Assembly (NCBI GenBank): GCA_000499405.2
Contig: HG738140.1
Coordinates: 9,203,560-9,267,559, forward strand
Direction of reading: 5' to 3'
Length of the DNA stretch: 64,000 bases
Source of the DNA: Onchocerca volvulus
Taxonomy: Eukaryota; Nematoda; Chromadorea; Rhabditida; Onchocercidae
In this document: one piece after another, positions 40,181-51,458 of the stretch
How the letters are laid out: each line of letters begins with the position of its first letter
Numbering within the stretch: the stretch's first letter is position 1
The notes under the pieces: generated by a model
Seen by the model: the letters and a program-made list of their open reading frames with translations, nothing else
Database searches by the model: none
Told to the model about the DNA's origin: nothing
Position numbers and translations under genes: made by a program

Positions 40181-40746
40181 CTGAAAAATGTCATTTTCTT
40201 GAAATGCCAAATGCTTTTCAAAAAACTAAAAGAATGAGGCGGTTTTTTGCTCGCTCAAAGCTAAAAGTTAGCTTTTAAAAAATTTTCCAAAGAAAGCTTC
40301 CAAGCAAAAAAGGAGGAATGAGGTACGCTCCCATTCGAAGTTAAGTAATGCTACGCTTCAGTTAGCTTCGCTCAAAAGAAGTAAATTTAGGAATTTTATT
40401 TTCTCCTATTCTGTTCCACCCAACCACCATTTACTTTTCTCTTTTACACCTTAACAATTAAAAGAATGAAAAAAACCTTTTAAACTTGATTCTCGCCTCA
40501 CAAAACTTTCTCTGTTTTCTTTAATTTAAAGAAAATAAAAGCTTTGTTCATGTGCACTTCCCATTTTTTTTTTTTTTGCTTTCATTTCCTTGCGCAAAAA
40601 TTTTTCCAATTGTTTAACATTTTTACTTAAAACTTTCATGATCATTCTGCTTGAAAAAATAGAACACTTCGCCATATTTATATTAAAATTATGTCTTTTA
40701 ATATATGAAAAATCAGGCCTTTCAAAATTTTGCCGAGAATTGAACA

Positions 40747-40850
40747 TGAATTGAATATATTGAATAATAATGAATATAATGAATATAATGTAATATAATG
40801 AATATAACGAATAAATTGAAATTGAATTGAATACACATTGAATATGAAAA
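40747..40850. repeat. Degenerate short tandem repeat, GAATATAAT-like
   Basis: About ten degenerate copies of a 9-10 base unit, GAATATAAT or GAATTGAAT. Confidence 0.75.
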
Positions 40851-41441
40851 ATATGTTTTTCGCATGTTTTTATAAATATTTATTGATTATATTCAATAAT
40901 CCAGAAATTTTTTTATTCCATCAATGAAATATAAACATCAGCGATATCGACACTTGTCCAAAATATGTCATAAAATTTATTTATAATGCTAAATTTTAAG
41001 TTATTTTTACTTTTCGAAGTTATAACTTTGCTGATAAAAGCAATGTCAACAAAATCTAGTTATCGTTAATCATTTTCAGGTGATATGATTGCAAGGGAAT
41101 GATAAAAAATGATACCAATGAATGCATTGCTCATCATAATGAATTCTGTTCCAGTGTATCAGTTATCGTAATATTATTTAACAGGTTGGGTTTTTCTTTT
41201 TTTTTTTTTTCGCTTCTGACATTCTCAGTTTTCTATTTTCGGATTTTAAACTATTTAAACTGTGAATATTTATCTGAACTTTATGCAAATATTTTTAAAT
41301 AAAGCTGAGATGAGAAATACACGATCATGTTTTCCATTTATACATTATGCTTTCTAATGGCATAATATATTCGAAATGTGCATAAAATTAATGTAATTTC
41401 AAAAATAAAGTGAAGATTAAATTGAAGAATTATTTTTGCAT

Positions 41442-41557
41442 TTAGCTAGAACTGAGAATGCATTCTTTCAATGCTGCATAATGTGAACGGGATGTCAGAA
41501 GCCTTCTTATTTCTGGATTAGTTCTTAATTTAGAAATTCCAGAAATACTCTTCCAAT
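41442..41557 (-). CDS. Candidate terminal exon (37 codons), unknown product
   Basis: The acceptor gatatttcag is followed by an open, hydrophilic frame (WKSISGISKLRTNPEIRRLL, then TSRSHYAALKECILSSS) and a stop at 41442. It needs a phase-1 upstream exon. It could be the last exon of the minus-strand gene that the islands at 51.4 and 62 kb suggest, but the 51.4-kb exon ends in phase 0, so at least one more exon would be needed between them. Confidence 0.3.
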
Positions 41558-44222
41558 CTGAAATATCAACATTTCCATTTATCTCCTGTCCTTTTCTGCG
41601 GTTTTTTGGCATAAAAACAACCAAAAATAATTCAAAATTTTTAATTAATTGAACAATATGAAAATTGGAGTAATTGAAATAAATTTGAAATGAAGGAAGC
41701 ATATATTGAGTGCACACCAATCATTACTACTAAGTAAACAATCTGTTCTAATAAAAATTACGAATGCAAAACTATATTATTCATTTCTTGAGTTTAAAAA
41801 TGCTTCCACTATTTTCCTTAATTAACTAACTGATTATATAAATTTTTCATCTTTTGAAAATTTTCACTCTTCTAATATATGCAAATTGCAAGCTTAATTA
41901 TTAAAATTTCGATTTTCAGTTTTTTTCCCCAATTAGATTTTGACATTAATCAAAAAATGACGTAATTGTAAATTTCCATAGTTACTTTTTGTTTTGTTAT
42001 TTTTTACACATCAAAATTACGAGCTGTTTGAAATGAAATTTCATATTCGAGGCAAAACCTGCATGTTTTATCAGCTAAACCATTACCTTTTTTATTTTTT
42101 GTATCGATTTAGTCCAGTAAATTGCGTTCTATTAATGCATTCAAATATAGAGAACTTGCCTTTAGAAAATGTTTTGAAAGTCTTTTTAACAAAAATGTAT
42201 TTTCTATTTCAATTGGATTTTTGTGTGCATTTAAACAGATTCAAAATTGCTTCCTGAATGTGCCAGAAAATTTTTTAAAAAAAAAAAAAAAAGAATAGAA
42301 GGGAGGTTATGAACAAAAAATGGATTTACAAATTTAAAAAGACTCGAGAAGCGACTCAAGAAGCGAACATCATTTCTTCGAGATCTCTGATCATTTGTAA
42401 TATTGCAGGGAAGAATCATGCCAAAATTATCGAAGAATGTTATTTAATAAAAAAGAACAAATAGAAAAGTTTTACAAGAAGTTAAAATTTTTAAAAATAA
42501 TACCGAACTAAGATCGAAAATTTGTTTCTGATCAACAAAAAATTCTTGCATGAGAGCTATTAAGCAATAAAAAATAAATTAGATCAATTAAGAAATTTAA
42601 TATTGAGCAATACATTTTATTTGATATATGGAATGCAAACTATTTCTATAAGGAATATCAGAATATAATTCTGATAGTGTGATAGTGACACTGATTGAAA
42701 GTATAATTCGCTTCTTCTAGAAATTCTCAAATATTTCGGCCATATTCTTGCCAGATTTCAGAGCAGCGAAAGCAGAAACATGGTAATTCGAACAAATTAA
42801 TATTCATATTATGCATTAGAAATCAATATTTTTGAAAATTATTTGGCACCTGGCAAGCAATATTTGTTGACCATCGCAGCAATCGTTATACTTGAGAATA
42901 TTAAACAAAAATTCACGAAATGCAATCAAAAAATATAACTCAAGCAAGTCAAGTAAACAAATTATATTTGACTTTGCTATTCGAAGTTACTGCTTGAATT
43001 TCATTCTCGAGGGAATACTCGGAAATAATCTTTTTTTTATTGTTTCATTTCAGTGTCAAGCAATCACTAAAATAGTAAGGATTCTTCTTTCCGCTTCAAT
43101 ACAAATTTCATTCTTTGAAAAGTTTCATTCATGCTACTTGATTTAAATGCAAATGTAATGACGGGATTGTTTCATTTTGAATCAAAAAAAAAAGTTTGAA
43201 ATTTTGCTTCTTCAAAGTTCTCCCGATGTAATTGCAGCCTTCGATTTTTTTTTACTTGTTTCTTGCATTTTAAATTTATTTAAAACAATTTTATTCAGCT
43301 TAATATGCTTGCATTTGCACTTTATTTTTGCTCTTTAAAATTTACTTAGCTTAATTTGCTCTTTTGACTTTGCGCTTTCGTCATAGAAATTCAATTATTT
43401 CAAGATGGAACATTTACAAAATGATTTTGTTTTTTCGTTCTCTTCTCTTCCGAATGTCATTTGATATACTTGTTTTGCTAATTCTGATTACATTATCAAA
43501 AATTTTCATTGTGTTCTAATGTATTTTAATTCATTAGAATAGGTAATAATACTTTCAGTTGATTTCGAAAATACTACAAGTAATCATTCAACTTTATGTC
43601 GACAATTGCGCAGAGATATGAATTCAAATAAAAAGTTCTGAAATATAGGACATGTCATTAACTTCTCAAGAAATTAATATTGCACAGATATAATTCTCAA
43701 CAAATTCGAATGAATATATGAAATTTAATTTATAAGAACAGAAAAGGCGGCATCCCAATGTGCAAGAAACGAGGATTAGTTTAAACTAATAAATTGGGAG
43801 ATTTTCACGGAAAGCAGATGTTTTTTGGAAAATTATTAATTTCTATTATCTTGTCATTATTTTGGAGTTTCATCAGTCTTCTTTAAATCCCAACTTCCCT
43901 TCCCACTCTTCTATTTTTGTTCTAAAAAGAAGAAATGATTAGACTAATTCATATATTTTTTTCATATAATTTTTCATATTTCTGATTTCATTGAATTACC
44001 GTATAATATTCGCAAACAATTAACAACGATTTCGAATATATTAGATATGCAAAGTCCATATTTTATATTCAAATCATTATTAAAGGTTTGGCATAATGAT
44101 TTTACCTGTCCCTTTGACATGATAATTTTACTCGTATTTTCCATTCAGTAATTTCACAGTTCCATAAATCGCTTTTTAATTTAAATTTCTAATAATTTTG
44201 AATGACTTACTGCTAAGAAATT

Positions 44223-44281
44223 CATAAAATTAATTTCAACCATAGAAGATTTATTCTTCTATGGTTGAAATTAATTTTATG
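44223..44281. repeat. Perfect hairpin, 27-base arms, 5-base loop
   Basis: The arms 44223-44249 and 44255-44281 are exact reverse complements (core TTCAACCATAGAAGA) around the loop TTTAT. Variants of the outer sequence (ATTTTATG) recur three times just downstream (44286-44320). Confidence 0.95.
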
Positions 44282-44848
44282 CTGAATTTTATGTTGATTT
44301 TATGTTATTTTATGGTTAAAATTAAAAATGATGATAATGAATCAGTATGCTTTTACAACTATCTGTAGATATATGGCAAGAACATTCATGTAAAATCAAT
44401 ATTTAGAATCAATTTCTTTTCATTTCTAATTTACTGATGTCATATTTATTGTATTGATCCAATTTTAGAAAACTTTTGCGGTCACATAATTATTTATAAA
44501 AACATCTGATCAGCTATGAAATTTTCTAAAAGTAATTATATCAAATAACTTATGATTATTTTGAAATAAAATTACCCGTGAATTACTAGGTTTATTAGAG
44601 CAAAAGGGCTAAAAAGTGTTAAGCATGAAGGACTGAATAAATTATTTCATAAAGTATTGACCATACGAAATTAATCTTTGGCTTAAGCACTATCAGATAA
44701 TTTTAAAATTTAATTAATTTTTGGCCAACGCGATGAAATGCATGTTTCATTTACTTCAAATATTGATGAAACAAAAGCGAAATTTACTGAAGAAATGTTT
44801 CAAAATTTCCATTTTCATTGTACAATTTGAAATTGCGGCAACAAATTA

Positions 44849-44901
44849 TTTTACAATTATTTTACATTATTTTATATTATTTTACAATCGAATTATTTTA
44901 C
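44849..44901. repeat. Short tandem repeat, ATTATTTTACA unit
   Basis: Five copies of an 11-base unit with small changes. Confidence 0.75.
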
Positions 44902-47900
44902 ATCAAAAATGCAGCAATCGCAACATATTTCTGAAAATTTTTGAATATTTTTTCAAGCAAATAAATTAAAATTAACCTTTTATTGAAAATTTTCTAAAAT
45001 TTAGTATTTTTCATTGCGATCACTATACTGAATAAAAAAAATTGTATGTAATATTTAAATTTATGAATGAAAGAGAAGTTGAAATAAGAGAGATAGTATT
45101 GTTTTTAAAAAAAAAACTCCAAATTGGTAAGATTAAAGATTAATAGCAAAATTTTCATTTTTTTTTTTTTTTTTTTTTCAATAAAAATGACGATTAGCTT
45201 TTAAATTAATCATAAGGATTTAGTGTTGTCTCGCTCTCAGCCCATCTCTAAGCTTCATGCCAAATGCGATGCTCACGACGCCTAAGCTTCATTATCGGTT
45301 TTGGATAATAAAATTTTAATTTAAAAAAAATTCCATCGTAAGCTCCGGTCACGCAATATAGAGTCTGTGAAGCAAACCGCAAATGTATGTCAAAAAATTG
45401 GCTCCAAATTGGCAATATTAAAATTTTTGTGGTGATTCTTCATCCATTTTATTAAATTTTCGTTGCGTTTTTTTTCTTTTTAATCTCTTTTCCTTCTTTC
45501 TTATTCACTTTTTCAGTTTTAATTTTCATTTATGCTCGATTAATGTATTTCTGTTTTTGGTTCAAATGTTGTATTCCGCTTTCTGCTGCATTTTATTCTT
45601 CTCATTTGCAAGTTTCTTATCTTGCATAAATAAAAATGAAAATCCAGCATGTTGAATTGGTCGTATGTTAGCCGTACTTGCAAGTAAGTCTGATATATTC
45701 GAAATATACTTCCAAGTTTTTTAGCCATAGGTAAATATGCAAATTTAGCTGATAAGCTGATAAGACATTAAACTGATTTCATTTTCAACAAAGTCCAATG
45801 CTGATGATTACCAAAATATCATATATATCATTGTCGATACATTATTATACCTAGAGATGACATGCATGACTTTTGCAAGTAAGCGTGACACGTATAAACT
45901 GCAGGTCAATCATTTACATAAACATCCGGATTTCAGAATTCTCGTAAAGTTTCCCACACATTTTGAAATGCTTATTAATGTGCTTAAATCACCTTCAAAT
46001 TGATAAACGCTTTTTGGATGATATTTGACTTTTTGCTGACAATAATTCTGTTACAGTTTAATTATTCTTTTTTGTGCGATCTTCATATCACAAAACTGCA
46101 AGTTTATCAAAAACTTTTCATTGATGTACTATCTGTCCATCTGTCTGTGTGTATCTATATCTGTGTACATATTTACGGCCTATCGTTCATCTGGTCAGTA
46201 TTTGTAGGTGAAGACATTTGCTTCGAATGCGAAAAAAATTGCAAAAAAACTGTGTGCAACAACAGCAGCTAAAATCATTTTTCTTCGGGACCATGCCATC
46301 TGATGAAAAAAACCTTTCCTTCGACCTATTCGTCTTTTCTCGGGTCGACTATTTTAGGAATTTACGCATTTTTATAGTATCAGCAGCGACCCTTTTGCTT
46401 CTTTTTGACCCGAACTGTTATATTTCCATCTCCTCACAACGATCATCCTTTCTTCTTCCTTCCAAATCCAACCTTTAAAAAAAAGAAAAACTCGATTTCG
46501 TATTCAACGATCAACAGCATTCACTCAAAACGGCGCCACAAATCTGCATTTTTACTCATTCTGCTTCTTTATATTCTTTCTTTCCTGATTTGTTATGCCA
46601 TTTCAAAATTGTGTTTCAATTCCAATTGTCTTTGAACGATCGATGATTATTGCTGATTTGAAGGCTTAATCATCTAACGATGTCTATATATAGCAAGTTC
46701 AGTATAAGGCAAAATTCATCGCCTGACTATTGTTGGTTACTTGTTACTCCGGAAATGAGGAGAAAATAATTCCCTGAAATCATTTTTCAAAATTTGTTCT
46801 TGTCTAAGCAGTAATAAAGAAATCATCGTATCAACCCAGACAACTTGACAGTATGGCATAAATATATCAATTCACATAAGTTTTGTTCCATATATTAGAT
46901 AATATTTGGAACAATTATTTCTCGAATTGAACTTATTCGTACACTAGAAAATTAAAAAGCTAATTAGAAAAAGTTCATCATCGATGCGGAGAATAAATGT
47001 AGGAGTTAGGTGGAAATTCTTGGCACTAGAAGTAAATCAGATTGGAATTCTTTTATCGATAAGATAATAGTTATAGCTTTACTGTACTTCACAAACATAG
47101 TATCATGATGATGGTTATGTTGAGAGGTGACAGTAACCAAATCTATCGGATTATTATAAATCTATCGGATATTTATCATGAATACAATTTCCGAGAAATT
47201 ATTTTAGCTCATTTATTTTGACATTAATTAATTTTTAGCGAACTTCTTGACTTGGATATAGTTATTTCTTAATGAAATCTAAATATTTCCAAATATTTTC
47301 ATCTTTTTGATGCTTGCAATCTAATTATTTTTGTAAAACGTCCAATGTTTATGTTTGATTTGAGTAAGTTTGTATTCCAATTTATTTGCATAATTTCCTC
47401 GCAAATATTATGCATAATAGATAATGGATGAAAGGTAAATTGTGTGAATATTTCTGAATGATGGAATCATAAGGTATGCTTGAAACTTGCAATAATTTGA
47501 AGAGATTAGGGTCTTGTGGAACGGCAAAAGATCACTGGAAATGATGAGAGCGGAGTGATTTAATAGTGCTTTTTATTGAATTGCAGAAAAACTGGCGGGC
47601 TTTATATGATTTTGAATGGATTTTGGATGAAAGCACAAAATGATTGACCCCTGTCAATTGACCTCTCTGTGGGTGTACCTTCCTCCGGATAATGCTAAGT
47701 AAAGAGGGTTTGTTTATCGTAGCTGGAATTCAGTGTGAACAAATGAAAAAGAAAAACTGAAAAGAGGAAAGATTCGACGGTCACAGGAGCAAACAAACCT
47801 TCTTTGTAGCATTAAAAAATTTTGTACGACAAAGTAAAAACAAATCTTTTTCTAGAAGCAACACTAATTTGATTTGACCCCGAACGAATGGCTACTGCAA

Positions 47901-48475
47901 TGTCCACTAGGGCGTTTTTATCGCCACATTTCATCTTCATCATACATTTTGAGTGACCTTGAAAAAAGGAATGATACTGACCATCGAAAACAACCAATTC
48001 TTGCAAGAGATGAAACTCTGAAAACTTTCGCATGCACCAAATGTTTTCAGTGTTTGATCACTGAAAAAGATTATTGCTTGTGAGAGAGCTTGTGAGAAGA
48101 TAAAACACAAAAATGACCTTCGAAATAAAATTTCTTAGAGTAATGTGCATTTACTCTTTACTAAAGTTCTAAAAGATGAAACATGCGCTTGTATGATTTA
48201 TTTATTTATATGCCTATGTTTTTTGTTTCTTTTTTTAATATTTATACACATTGTAAATGAAAAAGAAAGTAACATTTTAATAAGTTAGCATATAGAAGAT
48301 TGGAACAAAGTAATACTTTCCATTTGCATGAAGTTTCGGAATTCATTTTTTACATGCTTCGTTCTGTCTCCAACTAACTAATCTTCCATATTCCAAAGAT
48401 GAGGTAGCTTTTGATGGAATTATCTAGAATTGCTTTCTTACAGATCTTTTAGTTTTATGAATTTCGTTGCAAATC

Positions 48476-48502
48476 AAAAAAAAAAAAAAAAAAAAAAAAA
48501 AA
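48476..48502. repeat. Poly(A) run, 27 bases
   Basis: Uninterrupted A tract with no recognisable retroelement upstream. Confidence 0.9.
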
Positions 48503-48738
48503 TGTTTACTGAAAGAATATAAATTGGCCAGATCTTTACAATATATTTGAAAAATGCGCTTTGGAAGAAAAATATGTGTTTGAAATCTAAAACAGAATGG
48601 CAAATGCTGACAGGAAAGTTCGCTATGTTATTGCTAACTAGGGCTTCTTCGGGTGAATTTACTGCTAATCAAACTTGATTTTTTGTTTTTATCTTTCAAA
48701 AATTGTCAAAGATACTGTAATTATATTTACTTATGGAC

Positions 48739-48803
48739 CTGTTTAGTGTGACATCATCTAGCTTAACGGTGTTCTGAGCTGCAGCTTCATTTGGACATTT
48801 CAT
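48739..48803 (-). CDS. Candidate start exon (21 codons, phase 2)
   Basis: ATG at 48803, 21 codons (MKCPNEAAAQNTVKLDDVTL and Asn), then an AACAG/GTCCATAAG donor in phase 2. It has raised GC compared with both flanks. It matches the candidates at 38.5 and 31.9 kb in length class and phase. Confidence 0.3.
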
Positions 48804-51375
48804 TTTTGTTCTTGAATCTTTCCGAAACGGAACAAAAAGCGGCATCGGGTGAGTGTGCTTGGAATATGTGTACAAAAGTAAAAATGAATAAAATAAGCAG
48901 TTCAGCAAACAGAACAGATGTAAATAGCTGCTATAAATTTCATGTGTACTACAATTTTTCATAATAAGGTGAAATGAAAGGTCAAAATTCTGTCATTTCA
49001 ACCAAACATTATCATCTTGTTATCATTGTGATAACTGATTTAATAGAAAAAAAAATGCCAGATTAGTTTTTTTTTTTTTTTTTTTTGAATATTAAGAAGG
49101 CAAAAAATATTAATGTAAAAATATGCATAAGTTATCTCTGACTCATAGATCAGAATATGTATAAGTTATCTGGTCATTTTCCTTATTCTAATTTAAGAAT
49201 TATTTAATATTAATTCATACTTCAGGTTATGGAGAATGAAAGTAATCATTTCTTATTCAGACTGCAATCAGAAAGTTCCATTGATTTACTCTTGATTATA
49301 TAAATTAAGTAAGATATACTCCGATCAAAATTTGAATAAAATTCAGTATTAAAAGATTTTAATCCAGAAATTAAAGAATTATTGTATTGAATGATGAAGT
49401 TTAATTTCTTGAAGCATTTTCAGTCAAACTTCTAGTATTGTGGGAAGGTAGAATTCATGTTGATTCTATCGCGATTAATTAGCATTATTTTGTTATTATC
49501 TTTTATTATTGCTCCAAGGTTGACCTTCGACCTTCCTCCCCATTCTAAATATCTTTTTCATCTCTCGCTTCAAGGATTTTCTTGTTAGCAGCAGCATATT
49601 TTATTTTTTTTTATCGAAGATCTCATTCATCTTTTTTTGTTATCTAACTGTCTACTTCATTCGTTTCCGCTCGATATTTGTTCGCATCTTTTCATCACTG
49701 TTTTACATCCTAAGTTCTACAGTTTTTCAGAACTTGCAAATAGAATTCGAAAGGGTGGGGTCAAGCTGTAAAAATGAAGCGCCTTCAATTGGACTTATCT
49801 TTTCTCCCTCATTTCCATCTTCACTGACCAGTTCAATATAAGAGAGAATCAGTGACCGTTTGGGTTTCATTTCATTTCTACATCGTTCAAGCAAGGGGTG
49901 GCGCATCTACAATTTTCCGTTGCCAAATTCAACAACGCATCGATTTGACCTTCGAACCTTATTTATTCGAAAAAGTAAAGCATTTTTCCTTTTTTCTATC
50001 TTTACGAACATATTTTCATATAATAGGTTATCAAAGTTATGACAAAGTAGACATTTTCGGAATCCTTGGGATTTCGAATTTGTAATTCTAAAAGGGGCAG
50101 TAATAGCATCACCCAAAGAATTTCGTGAATCTGAAAATAGTTTGTGAGTTAAATCAAACTAAAATGTAATGTTGCTGTGATGCTCTTCTAAAAACCGAAT
50201 AAAAAAAATAATAAAAAGTGAAATTTCTAAAAATAGAAAACATATAATTTAAAGTCTGCAAAACTAAATTCTCTGCAGTAATTTATTCTGTGGTTTTGTT
50301 TATAAGTAAGTATGCATTAGAACCGATCTGCTGCAGTATTTGCCATAAAATAAAATTCAGTAAGTTTTGATAATAGTCGTGTTTCAATTATCAAGATTTA
50401 CTTGCTCTGTTTAGTAAGAAGGCGAAGATTTATTCGTCTAGAATGTTAGGCTCCGAAAAAATGGAAAAGAAAATATTCAGATGATAAATACTGTAATGGG
50501 ATAGCGCAATTGGTGCAAACCAACTGTAGTGGCTCTTTTTTAGCAAGATTATTTTAAAATATTTTTATTTTTCAAGATGAGATTTCAATCGAGAAAACTT
50601 TTTTAACGTAATTTGAAGATTGTACGTTTCGAATTTTTAACTTTGTAGCAGCAATTTTGATGGAACTTGATTCATATTACTGATATAAACCAATTTTGAC
50701 CTCATATATATTTACTTCCTTTTTACCTTTGCATATTCTGCGATTTAAATTACTACAAATAACGGCCATAAATTCTATATCAATTTAGTGATAAAAGTAA
50801 TGCATTTATAAAAACTATTTCACATTTAAAATTTGAAATTTGGAAAGTTTTGATAAATATAAATGTATTTAAATGCAGTTAAAGAAATTATTCGTCAAAA
50901 GATTACAAAAGTAATTTTTTTTTTTACGAAAGCTATAAGAAAGTTGCAGAAAAAATTGAAAAAATTGCAAAAATAACAAAAGTGAATTTTCTAAAACAGT
51001 AAATTGCAAAAATAATTTATTGTTTCAAAAAATTTAAAAGTAGTAGAAAATATTGCTTTAAAAATTTTGTATCTGGAGCGCCTATTTCATGTTGCTATTT
51101 ATCAAAAAGGTTTCTAGTTACTAATTTCCTTTCGATTTCAATTTCGATCTTTAGTACGGATCAGAGCTGGATTTTTTCAAACTGAATCAAATTTTTATAT
51201 GAGAAAAAAATTATGAAATCAGGAAAATAATTTAGTCATAAATAGAAATATTTAGGAATTCTATTTTAATAAACCTGTGTGAATGATATAATAAAAAAAG
51301 CTCTGAATTCCACAATATAAATTTTTGCCAGATTAAAAGCACTTCCGAATCTGCTTTGCTGTCAAATGTCCATAC
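48804..51375. other. Gene-poor region with a TGACC-rich patch
   Basis: No supported gene. A GC-raised patch at 49740-49960 is open on the plus strand and contains four TGACC/GGTCA half-sites. It could be regulatory sequence or an exon. Confidence 0.4.
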
Positions 51376-51458
51376 CATTTTCTTATCTCTACATCTTTTT
51401 TGTTCTCGAATTATTGAAATTGCAGCATTTTTGAAATTTTTAATAGCCAATGAAGAAT
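51376..51458 (-). CDS. Candidate internal exon, possible GTPase C-terminal helix
   Basis: Acceptor cattattttcag, 27 codons (SSLAIKNFKNAAISIIREQK, then RCRDKKM), then an ATG/GTATGG donor. It enters after a phase-1 exon and ends in phase 0. The amphipathic helix followed by a basic run resembles the last helix and tail of Ras-like G domains, and it lies downstream of the Ras-like start exon at 62 kb on the same strand. The link is inference; the exons that should carry the switch regions and the NKxD motif were not found. Confidence 0.3.

Larger units (their letters stand above)
41558..48738. other. Gene-poor region, no supported gene
   Basis: Mostly AT-rich. It contains a long perfect hairpin (44.2 kb), a tandem ATTATTTTACA array, a GC-raised patch at 45230-45390 with a direct repeat of ATGAAGCTTAG, and a plus-strand open frame of 69 codons at 47874-48083 of raised GC. 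I could not support any of these as a gene. Confidence 0.4.

Noticed and set aside
45540..45728. Minus-strand start-exon-like frame (MAKKLGSIFRIYQTYLQ, then a GTACGG donor)
   Set aside because: Phase 0 and a weaker donor than the other candidates, low GC and no supporting context.
46000..46272. Plus-strand frame ending with several Cys residues (CFECEKNCKKTVC)
   Set aside because: The start is not an ATG, the N-terminal two-thirds is AT-driven hydrophobic sequence and no family is recognised. Considered and set aside as chance.
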